64,000 nt of DNA from Terana coerulea (Eukaryota; Basidiomycota; Agaricomycetes; Polyporales; Phanerochaetaceae), in the NCBI GenBank assembly GCA_024811115.1, contig JAKOGH010000794.1, positions 1 through 64,000 on the forward strand, written 5' to 3'. Positions 48,093 through 58,899 of the stretch are shown in pieces. The notes under the pieces are model-generated. The model searched no databases. It saw only the letters and a list, made by a program, of their open reading frames with translations, and was not told the DNA's origin. Numbering within the stretch: the first letter of the stretch is position 1; the number at the start of each line of letters is the position of its first letter. The position numbers and the translations under genes are program-made.

Positions 48093-49558
48093 ATGCCAGC
48101 TGCAAACCAACCGAAGGAAGTCGCCGTCATAGGAGCAGGTACCGCCTGATACGTGTATACTTCTGTGAAGTGCTCGAATGCTGATTCGTCGCAACATTTT
48201 AGGTGTGGTGGGGCTAACTACAGCGGTTAAGATCCAAGAGAAAGGCGGATATCGTGTGTCCGTTATAGCCGACGCTCTCCCCTCGGACCCAAAGAGCGTT
48301 AGGTATACCAGTACATGGGCGGTACGGAGTGGCCCATCGTTATTTTTGCCTGCTCTAGGGAACTGACAGTCTCCATAGGGTGCTCACCATGTCAGTCATG
48401 CTGAAGGTGACCCCAAGCAAGAGAGTAAGCGTAATGTCATTTTACTTAAGCAAGTCCCGACCTGACTGTTTGCCGAACAACAGAGATCGACCGAGAAACA
48501 TTTGACATCATGTGGGAAATGTCCGCACCAGGTGGCGAAGCAGAGGGTTGCTTCCTCCGCCTGACGCAGTCGGATTACTTCTACGATGGCCGGGATACTC
48601 ATCTCGATTGGATGCCTGACGTATGAGTCTCCACCCCAACCACGCTTCGAGTCCCATACTGACATGTTGCGCAGCATGCAAAACTCTCTGCTGACTCTTT
48701 AGTCCCAGATGCGAAGGAAGGCGTCCAGTACTCGACAGTCACCATCGATACGCCTACGTACTGCAACTATCTCGCATCCCGCCTGTTGGCCAAAGGAGGC
48801 AACATTGTCCGGGGCTCGGTGCAGCATATTCAACAAATTGCCGAAGGCGGCGTACATGTTTTCACACCGACCCGTGCGGGCAAGACATCCGTCGACGCCA
48901 TCGTTGCTTGCCCTGGACTAGGTGCACGTACCTTAGGCGGCATCGAGGATCAGGATGTCTTTCCCGTGCGAGGGCAAATCGTTTTGCTTCGGGCCCCGTG
49001 GATCAAGTTTGGCCGGACTGCGAGCCATGCCGCGCACGGACTATGGACGTATATCATCCCCAGAAGGTCCGGAGACGTGGTCGTTGGTGGCACGAAAGTG
49101 GATAACGACTGGCAAGTTTTTGTTCTAGCGACCGGTCTAGATCTTATCATGGCTGATGTGCGGTTCTTGCAGGTACCCCGTTGCTCGTCCAGAGACTACG
49201 ACAGAGATTCTCACAAGAGCTCTGGCGCTCTGTCCTGAACTTGCCCCTGCTGAGATCCGAGCCCAGCGGACGCCCACCGTAGACGACCTGCGCCCACTCA
49301 TCGTAGAGGAAGGCTGCGGGTTCCGTCCGCAACGTAAAGGTGGGGTGAGACTCGACGCAGAGTGGATAAAGGCAGGCACCAATGACATCCCTCTGGTGTT
49401 CAACTATGGGTAAGTGATAGCTACGCATTGAGCGAGCCATTATAAGCTAATTATCATCGTTCAGTCACGGAGGAGGCGGATTCCAGGGATCTTGGGGAAC
49501 AGCGTCTATTGCACTCAAGCTATTGGAGGATGCTCTTGAGAAAGGCAAGCCCGAGTAG
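48093..49558 (+). CDS. D-amino-acid oxidase
   Basis: This FAD enzyme oxidatively deaminates D-amino acids to 2-oxo acids, ammonia and hydrogen peroxide. The start MPAANQPKEVAVIGAG and the following VVGLTTAVKIQEKGG form the GxGxxG dinucleotide fold, split by intron 1. Later come STVTIDTPTYCNYLASRL, DVFPVRGQIVLLRAPW and HGLWTYIIPRRSGDVVVGG. The family signature is NYGHGGGGFQGSWGTA near 49,405-49,510, again split by an intron. The protein is about 360 residues, the usual size. It ends EKGKPE, so there is no SKL-type peroxisomal signal, and the location may be cytosolic. Six introns, no frame breaks. Its stop lies only 61 bp from that of the facing Nudix gene. Confidence 0.92.
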
Positions 49559-49619
49559 GCGTCCCGAGGAAAGCGAAATATCCCTGTTCCCTATGTATCG
49601 AGATACATAAATTTAGCAT

Positions 49620-50431
49620 CTACTTGAATGTGTCTGCGAACCACCATTTCTTCATCTTTCCGTCCTTGGAGAAATCAGCACGCCCAACAAACGGTCGATC
49701 GGCGAGAAGCATCGGCATCCAGAACACATCGTCCGCCCACATCTGGCTGTAAGGGATGGGCTCCAACTGAGATGCATCTACACCGTCTTCCGTGGAAAAC
49801 CACTGAGGGCGCATCTCGTCGGTCCTTCCAGCGAATCGACATCATAAGGCCAGTAGAAATAAGAGAGAGAGAAACATGCTTACTCAGAGATAGTGCCGGT
49901 GTACGTTTCAGCCACGAAGATGTCGATGTGGAACGCATGATCGACGTCTTCGAGCACGAAGAATAGCGACCCGCATTTTCTGAGGGGCGCCTCTATGCAG
50001 GCCTCTTCCTGCCATGGCAAAGCTTCAGCGTCATGGCTCCATGACTCTTTCCTAGCATTTCATTTATTTACCTGCAGCTCCTCGGACTGCTGCTTGCAAA
50101 GGCGTCTCTTGAGGTTCGACTTTACCCCCGAACCCATTATACCTGCGAACGCAACATATTGTAAGTCAATACCTAGCGAACTGTTTCCAATGGTCTATAC
50201 ACACAAATCCTTTCCGAATCCGCGTTTCTTGTAGCCCAGTAGAAGCTACCACATCACATGGGTCACCTTCTGCTGTCGAAGCCGCGAAACACTTACCTTG
50301 CCTGGCTCCCTGATGAATGCATTCGTGTACAGCCGTACTTTCTCGTGGGATAGCCAGTCCGAGACACCGCCATTATGCGTCTCAGCTAGAGGACCTTCGT
50401 AATCTACGCCAGGAGGAGCTCTTGACGACAT
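49620..50431 (-). CDS. MTH1/NUDT1-like Nudix hydrolase
   Basis: This probably hydrolyses oxidised purine nucleoside triphosphates (8-oxo-dGTP, 2-OH-dATP) and so protects DNA from mutation. The start MSSRAPPGVDYEGPLAETH leads to KVRLYTNAFIREPGK. Then comes LLGYKKRGFGKDLYNGFGGK, split by an intron. The Nudix box follows, with GKVEPQE, REL and EEACI; the last conserved Gly of the box is Cys here. HAFHIDIFVAETYTG and DEMRPQWFSTEDG follow the MTH1 order, and the end is MKKWWFADTFK. About 200 residues; the C-terminal helix and loop MWADDVFWMPMLL resemble MTH1. One extra G near 50,079-50,084 disrupts the Nudix box frame. It converges on the D-amino-acid oxidase. Confidence 0.88.
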
Positions 50432-50660
50432 TGGGTGGTGGTTAGAAGAAAAGAAGGATACCGAAGGCGTCTGATTTGCATCGTGCCTGTAAGCGACCTC
50501 AGTTCATCGTGTGGCAAAGCAGCACCGAACATTTCCAAGACTCCACTATATTTGACCAGTAATCCTTCTACGCGTAGTGTAACGAGGGCCTCAGACCTAC
50601 AAACGCAGATCTTAGGGAATAATCAGTACATTGTTCGACATTGCGTCGTCTGATTTTAGC

Positions 50661-52045
50661 CTAGTCCTTTTGTCCAACGGCCACGTCCGAGTCAGAACCA
50701 GTCTCCTCGGATGCCCGCTTAGCTACAGCTTCAGCACGAGCCTCCTTGCTCAGGCGTTTGACACGCGCGAAGATGCCCACTTCAGGGTCCCGGATGAAGT
50801 TGACGATAATCAAGGGCCACGACGGGTGCGATGGGATTGTGTCGTAGAACTCTGGCGCGAGCGCACGCAGAGCAGGAAGACGCGTCCAGGGTACGGAGGG
50901 GAAGTCGTGGTGCTCGTTGTGGTATCCAACCTAGCATGGATGAGAATAATGACACAATAAAAGTGCAAGGGGACGTACATTGTAGGCTAGAACGTTGAGC
51001 GGGCCGTAGTAAGAGAAAGTTTCTTGCTCTAATCCATCCCAGAGGTAATGCTCCGCAATGAAATGTCCTGCGCATGGATGCAGACTCCCGGCGAAGAAGC
51101 TTGACATAATAAGGTAGATTAGAGGTCGAATGCCAAAGGCTTTATAAAGCAGAGCGTCGAATGCAAGCTGGGTAGCGATGTTCGCGTAATGCCATTGAGT
51201 CAGACGTTGGGCCCTCACGAAAGTCGGGCGCAGCGCATAAAAGAGAATCTGGAATGTCCTGGACACGGCTTAAGCTGAAGAAATGACTGAAGAGTTAAGA
51301 GACCTACGCGAAGAACACCTTGCCGAGAACGTTGTTGAGCAGCACCAGTTCTAAATGGGTGGGCAGATCGGTGTCAACCCCATCTTCTCCCATTTGCTTG
51401 TGATGTTCCAAGTGGTACCTCTAAAGCGTGCAGGACTAAGGCAAGGGTGGGTATTTCAAATGAGAAAGGTACACACCTTAAACATGGCACAGTACGGTAT
51501 TCCAATGGGCAAATTGGCAAAGATCGCGAGCGCTTTGTTGGCTTTGATACCCTTGAAGGCCAAGTTATGGGTGATTTCATGTATGGCCAAGAAGAGGTTG
51601 TGATTCGCCGTTCCGCCAATCGCATAGGCGCAGAAGACGAAGAGTGGGGACAGCGGTCGCGTATGCCGCAAGAGGAGACCAGTAGCTAGCTGAAGCAAGA
51701 CTACACCCAGGACGACCCACTTAGTGAGCGGCTCATGTCCCATGAGTTTCGTGACCTGCAGATAGTCAGTGACGCCTAATGTACGGTGGTTGCCAGACGT
51801 GCCTCCGGGTGAGCCTTCATTATTGCCATCCTTCTACTTCTGTGCGGTTCCTCCGTCATGAGCCACAAAAAGTCCGAGGGGTCTTGCGGGGGCCCATAGG
51901 GCGACTTTGCCTCGCCGTCCTTGCCTGGAGAGACGATGACCGTCCGACGTGGTGACCGACCTTCCGAGAGCGACTCTGCGCCTCCGAAGTAGCTGAAGTC
52001 TGAGGAGGCTGTGTGAGTCCAGAAACCTGAGCATCCAGCTGGCAT
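50661..52045 (-). CDS. Sphingolipid delta-4 desaturase
   Basis: This ER membrane di-iron enzyme introduces the 4,5-trans double bond into dihydroceramide (DES1/DEGS family). The start MPAGCSGFWTHTASSDF leads to DPSDFLWLMTEEPHRSRR, the N-terminal lipid-desaturase motif. Three His boxes are present: AIHEITHNL, RYHLEHHKQMG and GYHNEHHDFP. Several membrane helices are seen, including WVVLGVVLLQLATGLLL and LIYLIMSSFFAGSLHP. The protein has about 390 residues and ends VAVGQKD. Five or so introns. The one after KAHPE seems to begin GCACGT and end CTGCAG, a GC-AG intron, since only that joint keeps HPE next to VTKLMGHEPL. No frame breaks. Confidence 0.92.
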
Positions 52046-52283
52046 ACTAGCCTATGTCCTTCGTGCTTCTAGCATCCTGGACGTCGCTCATGGCGGGGGT
52101 GGTAACGTCCACCACCGTCAGGCACTGCAATATCCCCTACCTTTAGACGCCCATAAGCGCGGTATAGATTGCTTCCGTGCGGCCGGCGTCTGGACTTGCT
52201 CTGGAACTTATCTCAGACTCTCACTATACACAGTCACTAGTGGCTACATCCGAATCTCTGCGTAGTGTAAGACAAGACCAAGC
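52046..52283. promoter_or_regulatory. Bidirectional promoter, desaturase/Suz12-like gene
   Basis: This is 238 bp between divergent start codons. Both core promoters must lie here. No convincing TATA box is seen on either strand. Confidence 0.5.
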
Positions 52284-54545
52284 ATGTATCCTGAGAGGCG
52301 CGGCGAAAGTTCTCGAGCAGCATATCAGCAGCCAGTAGCTGGGCCTTCATCGCATCCTACCTGGAGATCTCCACCTCGAGGAACGATACCGCCTAACTAC
52401 AGAGGGTCTTTCCATACGCATCCAAGAGGCAGAGGCAACGATTATCAGCACCATATACCAACAGCAACTAAATCCCCCTACATAATGAGGCAGGACCTTA
52501 TGTTTTCAGCACGAGCGCATACCGTGGCTGGAGATGACGGTGGCGATCTACCTAGTGCGCGGCGTGGACCCTCTCGGATGTCCGCCATGTCCGTCCGTAG
52601 TGGCAAACTTGCCCGAAAGCAACCCCACTCAGCAGCTCGCAAAGTGCCTCGTGCCGGGGACTTCTATATGACCCTACCTGAAGACTCTGACACAGGCTCT
52701 GCTCGTAACAGCAGCGACGGGGAATCATCTCAACCCGATGACGAGTATGTTTCGCTCCAAAGACCTGATCCAATAGTGTATTATATATTAACAGGTGCGC
52801 TTTCAGGCCTCCAGCACAAGTAGAGCCGCCGCGCCAGTTTCAATCAGGAAAGAAAAGCGCAAGGTTTTCTCGGCCACCGCTTGCCCTTCAGCAAGGCCGT
52901 AGCTCTCCAAGCGGTGAACAGGGTAGCGGGGCTGCTCGTAAAGCCGCCGCATTTATGGGACGGTCAAATTCACCGAGGAGACAGCCTCGGCCACAAGTGC
53001 AAGATATCATAGTCGTCTCGAGTGACTCTGAATCAGAAGATGACGGGGACCAGGATACTGTGGAAGCTCTCACCGCCATTCTCTCCGACCTCGCTATTTC
53101 CTCGCAGCCCCACGCCAGCCTTCCATTCCTTGCACGGAACGTTCGTGACGTCTTCTACTCCCAGTGTCGGTCAAAGGGGATTTTTTCGGATGCACGGATG
53201 CCACCCGCCGTCTCAGTTGTTGTCCTGTACCGCTTCCAGGCCATTCCCAACATCCTGACATTTCCGGGTCAAAACGCCCACTCCGAATACCGAGCGGAAA
53301 TGAAGAATTGGAGCTGTCCGTTGTGTGACGTCTTGAGTATCTTGAACACCGAGGAAATGCTCCGTTTCCACATTCATTGTCATCATCCAGCGATCGAGAC
53401 AGCGTGGACCAAAGATGTGCGCCGTGTTCTTACCTTATCGTTTACTGCTCTTCATGGAAGCATAGGACGCGGGACGGCTAGAGATCCTTTTGGACTTGGT
53501 CCCAGCACAAACGCACATCGATTCGACGGAGGAAGAGAGTAGTGAAGACGAAAATGAAGATGATCCTGAACTGCCGAATGTCAGAGGATCAATTGTGTCG
53601 CGATCACCGTAAGTTTCCTTTATTTCAAGGTAGAGCGCACAATCAACTCTTTGATCTTCAGTTCTCCAATGTCAGTTTCACCAGTGGGCCCTGTCCTTGA
53701 CGAGTCCGATAGACAGGATATCGACGACTGGCCTAGCGCTACCATGTCCATGATCGCTGACCCTTCCGAGACTCAAGCTACTGAAGGGCCAGAGTCGGAC
53801 TCTGATTCAGAACTGGAGTTGCTCGGAGCTTCGTCACTCACGCCCGCGTTTAATATTGCTCTCAAGCACGAAGAAGAACCTGTCGATGTGTCCGCCCTTC
53901 TAGAGCGAGCGGTCGCTGCAGCGCCCAGGCCTCCGCGCACTGGCATCACGGAGGACGGTGAGCTCATTCCACCGCCGCGAGACCAAATGTACGGGCCGGC
54001 GGCAGAACCACCTTTTCAGTCGTGTCGCCCTCGCCCTCGTATATTCGATTTGTTGAATGATCTACCCTCGAACCCTACGGCATTTTAGCGTGGATGATTG
54101 TCGACACGGAGGAAGAGATATACGAGTTGGTCGATGTGAGCGACGAGGACAAGGTCGTCATGGTGCTATGGAATAGATGGATATTCCTCAACCGGTGAGA
54201 TGCTTCATGCAGCGGCAGTTCACTTCGCTTACCGCCGCCTTTGATGCGTCAGGTTGAAGTTTCTCTTCGCGGCTATCGAGAGGGCGTTATAGCATTCCTC
54301 GATGAATACTACAAACTGATCCATCGAGCAGCTGGTTGGAAGGCGTTGCGATCTTTCCTGCTGGTAAATACCTCCACAGACCAGACAACTATTGCGCCTC
54401 TGACCTATTCCTCTGAGCACAGGTCTTGACCGCCAACAAATTCCTCAATGTGTACGACATGCTAAAAATCATGGAACATTATGAGGGGCTAGTAGGGATG
54501 GCTGACTGGTATAAAGACTCTGCCGATACGACTACCTCGTCATGA
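52284..54545 (+). CDS. SUZ12: Suz12-like VEFS-box protein, PRC2 subunit
   Basis: Suz12 is a core subunit of Polycomb repressive complex 2, which methylates histone H3 Lys27. The N-terminal 180 residues (MYPERRGESSRAAYQ) are basic and disordered. A zinc-finger segment NWSCPLCDVLSILNTEEML...HIHCHHP lies at 53,310-53,390. Acidic linkers follow. The C-terminal VEFS box spans about 54,080-54,540: WMIVDTEEEIYELVDVSDED, VVMVLWNRWIFLNR, AFLDEYYKLIHRAAGWKALR and KFLNVYDMLKIMEHY. Introns are 50-65 bp. One C is missing at CCC 54073-54075, where LPSNP should continue as YGILAWMIVD. The protein has about 690 residues. The VEFS box makes the call firm; its presence implies the organism has kept PRC2, which many basidiomycetes lack. 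Confidence 0.85.
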
Positions 54546-55164
54546 ACACTGACTCCGGTTCGCTGCGTATGCGGAGGTGTCATGCATCGTCTATGATACA
54601 TGATATCCGGTCGGAAGTAGCGGCGTCTGGTCCCGCCGTATCGTTTCAAAGTCGAGGCTGTATTTCCGCGCAGCTCGTTTCCACGGACAGAGCTCGCATG
54701 ATTGGTCAGTAGCTGCGCATACATGGGACGATATCTCTTTTAGAAAACGATTGGGCCGTTGCGCAGAACGGAGGAGTCGACCCACCTCATAGTATTCTAT
54801 GCCATAGTATGAACAAGCTCAAGCTCACACCGTGCCAAACTCGGAATACGGAGCTTGGGTCACCGAAGAAAAAGACACAACAGCTCTGGGGTCTCATTGG
54901 GCTGCAACTCTTACACACCGTAGAAATAATGTTGCGCATTGGTCCTGGCACTTGTGGGATATTAATATTGTCGACATCGTACGTGAACTGACACAGTGCG
55001 GTGCTCCTTGGGCGCTTGAGCGGGAGTCGGTGTATTCTCAGTTTAGCCAGAAGGCGGGAGTCGGTGTTTGGGGTCATCCCATCAGGATGAACGATGGGCG
55101 TCTCTATGAAAGTGGTCCGATTCGCAGAGCCTTGCAGCTTTGCATTTGACCACCACCCTCGACA
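54546..55164. other. Intergenic, upstream of the SREBP gene
   Basis: This is 619 bp that should hold the 3' end of the Suz12-like gene and the SREBP promoter. A plus-strand open frame of 105 codons (54832-55149) has no recognisable domain and ends just before the SREBP start, so I treat it as part of the leader. I see no sterol-response motif I would defend. Confidence 0.35.
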
Positions 55165-58100
55165 ATGTCTACGCCGCCGCTTTCGTCGAGCAGCTCCTCA
55201 GAGAGCTCACCCTCACCATCTCTACACGACTCAGACGATATGCTCAAGTCAGAACTTGCCGACCACATGCACTTCGACGACCCTGAGACCCTCGAGCTAC
55301 TACTACAAACTATAACTCAGAATAGCGAACCAACGGTCAATCATGCCGACGACTGGTCGCGGATGTCGGCCTGGGTTGGCCACGACGCAAAGCCCTCGGA
55401 GCTATCCAACGACTTCAATTTCGCTTTTCCTATGGACCTTGACCTCGATCCCCTAGGCATGTCCGTCGATCCAAACTCATTACATTTCAACACTTCCATC
55501 TTCACCCAGTCTGCCCTCTCAGAGAGTGCTTACTATGCACCGTCTCTCCCGCCGGCCCCAGAGACGTCGTCTGCGTCTATGTTCCCATACGATAGCGCTA
55601 CCTGGCCGAATGGTAGTGGTCACACCGAGCACGGTACTGGTCGACGCTTAAGCGTCACTTCCTCCTCCTCGTCTTCTGGGGCCTCGCTCTCTCCCATTCT
55701 GGAACCGCGCTCGCCTGCTAGCAGCGCCACCAGCGTGTCAGGTCAGAGTGATTCTGACCCAGCGTTTGAACTGGCCCAGCGCGTTCGTCAAGCCGCCGGC
55801 GTCACGCTTGCCGTACCTGTTAGTCCACAGGTACGGCAGCTCGCAGCTGCTAGCTTGCAGGAGAGAGCATCACCATCTCATTTATCTCCTACCCATTTCC
55901 TCGCTCCGTCGCATCCTTCCGAGGCCTCCCCCCGTCCGCCCAACCAGCCTCTCGTGCTTCACCTATCGCGACATCGCCGTCCGACGCTGGAGGGTCCTCA
56001 CCTTCCAGTGCTTCCCAGAGCCCTCAGCCAGAGGCCTCTATCAGTGTTCCTCCTGCTCGTCCCAAAACCAGTCATACGACTATTGAGCGACGGTACCGTA
56101 CGAACCTCAACGCCAGAATTACGGGCTTGAAGCAGGCCGTGCCCGCTCTTCGAGTCCTTGAGCTGAAGAATGGAATGCCGTCTCCTTACAACGATGTTGT
56201 AGATTCCAGAGGATTTGTTGATGGTGTCAAAGTCGCTCGGAAGATGAGTAAGGCCAATATCCTCGGCAAGGCTACAGAGTATATTCGGTACGCTTCTTGC
56301 ATATCCATCTTCTTACGACGAAAGCTCATTGCTGCTTAGAGTGCTAAAGAAGCGGGAAGCGCGTCTCAAGCGCGAGCAAGAAGGCTTGAAGTCTCTTGTT
56401 AGTGGGCTCGTTGGTGGCCCAGCTTTGCTGAAAGAGTGGGACCGAGAGTGGCGCAGCAAATTTGGTGGAGAAGAGAAGGACGAGATTGAGGGAGAGGATG
56501 CCGCAGCCGGTAGCGACGACGAGGATGGCGAAGGCGACGATTCCGACGGCGAGGACGAGGAGGGACGTTCGCGCAAGAAAGTCAAGGTCACAAAGGCGCC
56601 CAAGAAGGAGAAGCCGGTGAAGGCACCCACTCCGCCTCCTATTCCGACTGTGCCAGGCGCAGTGCCTGAGAAGAGGAAACGTGGTCGACCGCGCAAGGTC
56701 CCTCTGCCGCCCGCTATCCCGGCGACAACGCTTACCCCGATGGATGGTGTTATCGTCCCTCCACCACACCACGCCGTTCCCATGCAGCAGGATATCGTGG
56801 CTCCGCATACCAGCCAACCTGCTCCTCAATACCTTCTCGCAGTCTTTGCATTCTTCTCCGTGTTCAACTCGCCGCTTGCGTCCAGCTTCGGTCATTCACA
56901 GTCGCACACGCATGCTGAAGGTCACGCCCATCACGGCTCAGTACTCACTGCCCACCCTACCATGGTGCCCACGGCTTCTATGCCCATCTCTCATCCCAGC
57001 TATGGAATGCAGGAACTTGTCCAGGCGTTCCATCTACTGGTCTCCACCCTTGTATTCTTTTACATCGTCTTCCCGCGGGTCTCTGGTGCTTTCCGGGAGA
57101 ACAAGACCCTGGCGAATCTGGTCCACCGGCTGCGCTCGTATTCTCGCATTCAGCATATTTCTTCTTCACCAACGGCACACGCATCTCCTTTGCTTTCGAA
57201 GGGTGCTCAGCGTGCTGCCCTCATTAGTGCTCTTGCACCAGCGACTCGGGGCTCACCCAACGAAGCCAACATCCTCAGGAAAGCCCTAGGAGTGTCCACC
57301 GGTGTCATCGGCTTGCTGCAGGGCGTGATTAAGGCAGCGCGTATTGACCGGGGCCTGGAGATGAACCAACTGGAGCAACGTGCTTGGGTGCGACTCGGAG
57401 AATTGATTGCATTTGACGGTCAGTCATATGTTGCTCTCTCAACACAACTCTGACTAACTGCTTTGTAGGTGCTGCGCCCAAGACGACGCGTCTACAGACC
57501 TACTGGTGCATGTCTTGGCATGTGTCGACTTTTGCGACCTCGACCTCAGACCTCACGACGTTGGCTCTCATGATTTTGCCCGTGGCCCCATATAAGGCAA
57601 CTGAGCTTTGGGACCGTGCGAAGAGCCGCGAAGTGCTTCGCCCTCAGGAGCGGATTGTGCTCTCCAACATGTCGGTTCATGACGCTGCCGAGTGGCTCGC
57701 AAGGTGGCGGCAATGGCACGACACCGAGCGCAAGGGAGATCGTTGCGCGGCTTGCGAGAAACGTACACCCCTCGGTATCCTCGCTGCCATCCTCATTCGG
57801 GAGCGCTTGCGCAAGCACGCTGCAGCCATGTTCGTACGCACGGTGGTGCCCAACGAAGTTCGTAATGACTTCGAGGCGTACGACGCAGAAGATCTCGCGG
57901 CTTCCTACGACTCTGAGAAGGATTACGAGGACGATCAGCAGCTCAAGGAGACGATCGAGGCGGGCAAGTCGATTGGCGGTCGTACCGCTGAGCTCGCGAT
58001 CCTGCTCGAGCGCATTTGGGCAACTGGTTTCTGCTCGCACGACGACGTCTTCGCCAAGCCAGAGTTTGAGCGCTGCGAGGAGCCCGAGTGTCACGACGAG

Positions 58101-58424
58101 CACGATCTTGCGCGCAACGACGAAGCTGAGATCCGCTCGCTCCTAAGTGCGACGTTGATCTACCGACGCATCTTCCCCTCCTCGTTCCCATCGTGCGCTA
58201 CCGCGGTCTCGGTCATTCTCTCCCCACCTCCATCTCCCTCGCGCAAGAACCTCGCCCTGCACACATCTCTTCGGGCTGCGCTGGCGTCATCTGCGTTTGA
58301 CCTCGACAGCAAGACGGTCGAAGACGAGCGGCTGTGCGCTGCACTAGAGGATGCTCGGGATCGGGTCAACGATATGCTCACTGCCCTCGACCGTTCGTTG
58401 CGCCGGAATGTGAGGGCGCTATAG
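55165..58424 (+). CDS. SRE1: SREBP-type bHLH-zip membrane transcription factor
   Basis: SREBP proteins sit in the ER membrane and are cleaved when sterols or oxygen fall, freeing a bHLH factor. The N-terminus is Ser/Asp-rich (MSTPPLSSSSSSESSPSPS), an acidic activation region. The bHLH at 56,070-56,360 contains TTIERRYRTNLNARI, whose Tyr after RR is the SREBP hallmark. A basic linker follows with the AT-hook-like KRKRGRPRKVP at 56,668-56,698. Two hydrophobic segments, LLAVFAFFSVFNSPL (about 56,835) and LVQAFHLLVSTLVFFYIVF (about 57,015), enclose a His-rich loop, as expected for the luminal hairpin. The C-terminus reaches 58424 after an intron near 57,420-57,469. The C6 run at 55928-55933 breaks the frame by one base before PARPKTSHTTIERR. 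About 1,050 residues. Confidence 0.88.
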
Positions 58425-58899
58425 GACTTTTCTTTGTTTTTGGATATGGTTCGGTCTGGCTACGTTAGGTTTATTGGTTAGCTATGTATCTGTTATAGAT
58501 CCTACTATCTTACACTCTGCTTGTTTGTAGTTCTAGCACGGAATAACGAGAATTGAACGTTCACACTACAGTCTCAGAAGTTCTGTGCGCTTGCCACAGT
58601 AGGTGGGTCATCCAACTTTTCCAGCGACATGCGTCCTGCGTCCAGTACTGTCTCATGTAGACAGCATCGCAAAGCTACGGAGTATACGCCACCGATGGCG
58701 CACGGCAAAGTACACTCGGTTTCATGTCACATCGGTGACACATCCCTCGTTCCGACCGCACGTACCCACGTTAACGTTGTCTTTCCCTTGCCAACATGCC
58801 CAGCGAATGACAAGGCTCCTCGTCTTGAGAAGTGGTGTAACCAATCCCGAGCCAGACAGCGTCATCATATATAACACAATGATTTTGAACATCCTAATT
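58425..58899. other. Convergent 3' region, SREBP and secreted protein
   Basis: This is 475 bp between the SREBP stop and the end of the secreted-protein gene. It is AT-richer than its neighbours after 58,430, as expected for 3' untranslated sequence. No gene is supported. Confidence 0.45.

Noticed and set aside
54832..55149. Open frame of 105 codons upstream of SREBP
   Set aside because: No domain is recognisable and it ends 15 bp before the SREBP start; more likely leader sequence.
56313..56783. Minus-strand open frame of 156 codons, Gly/Ser-rich
   Set aside because: It is the mirror of the acidic Glu/Asp-rich linker of SREBP, a typical antisense shadow.
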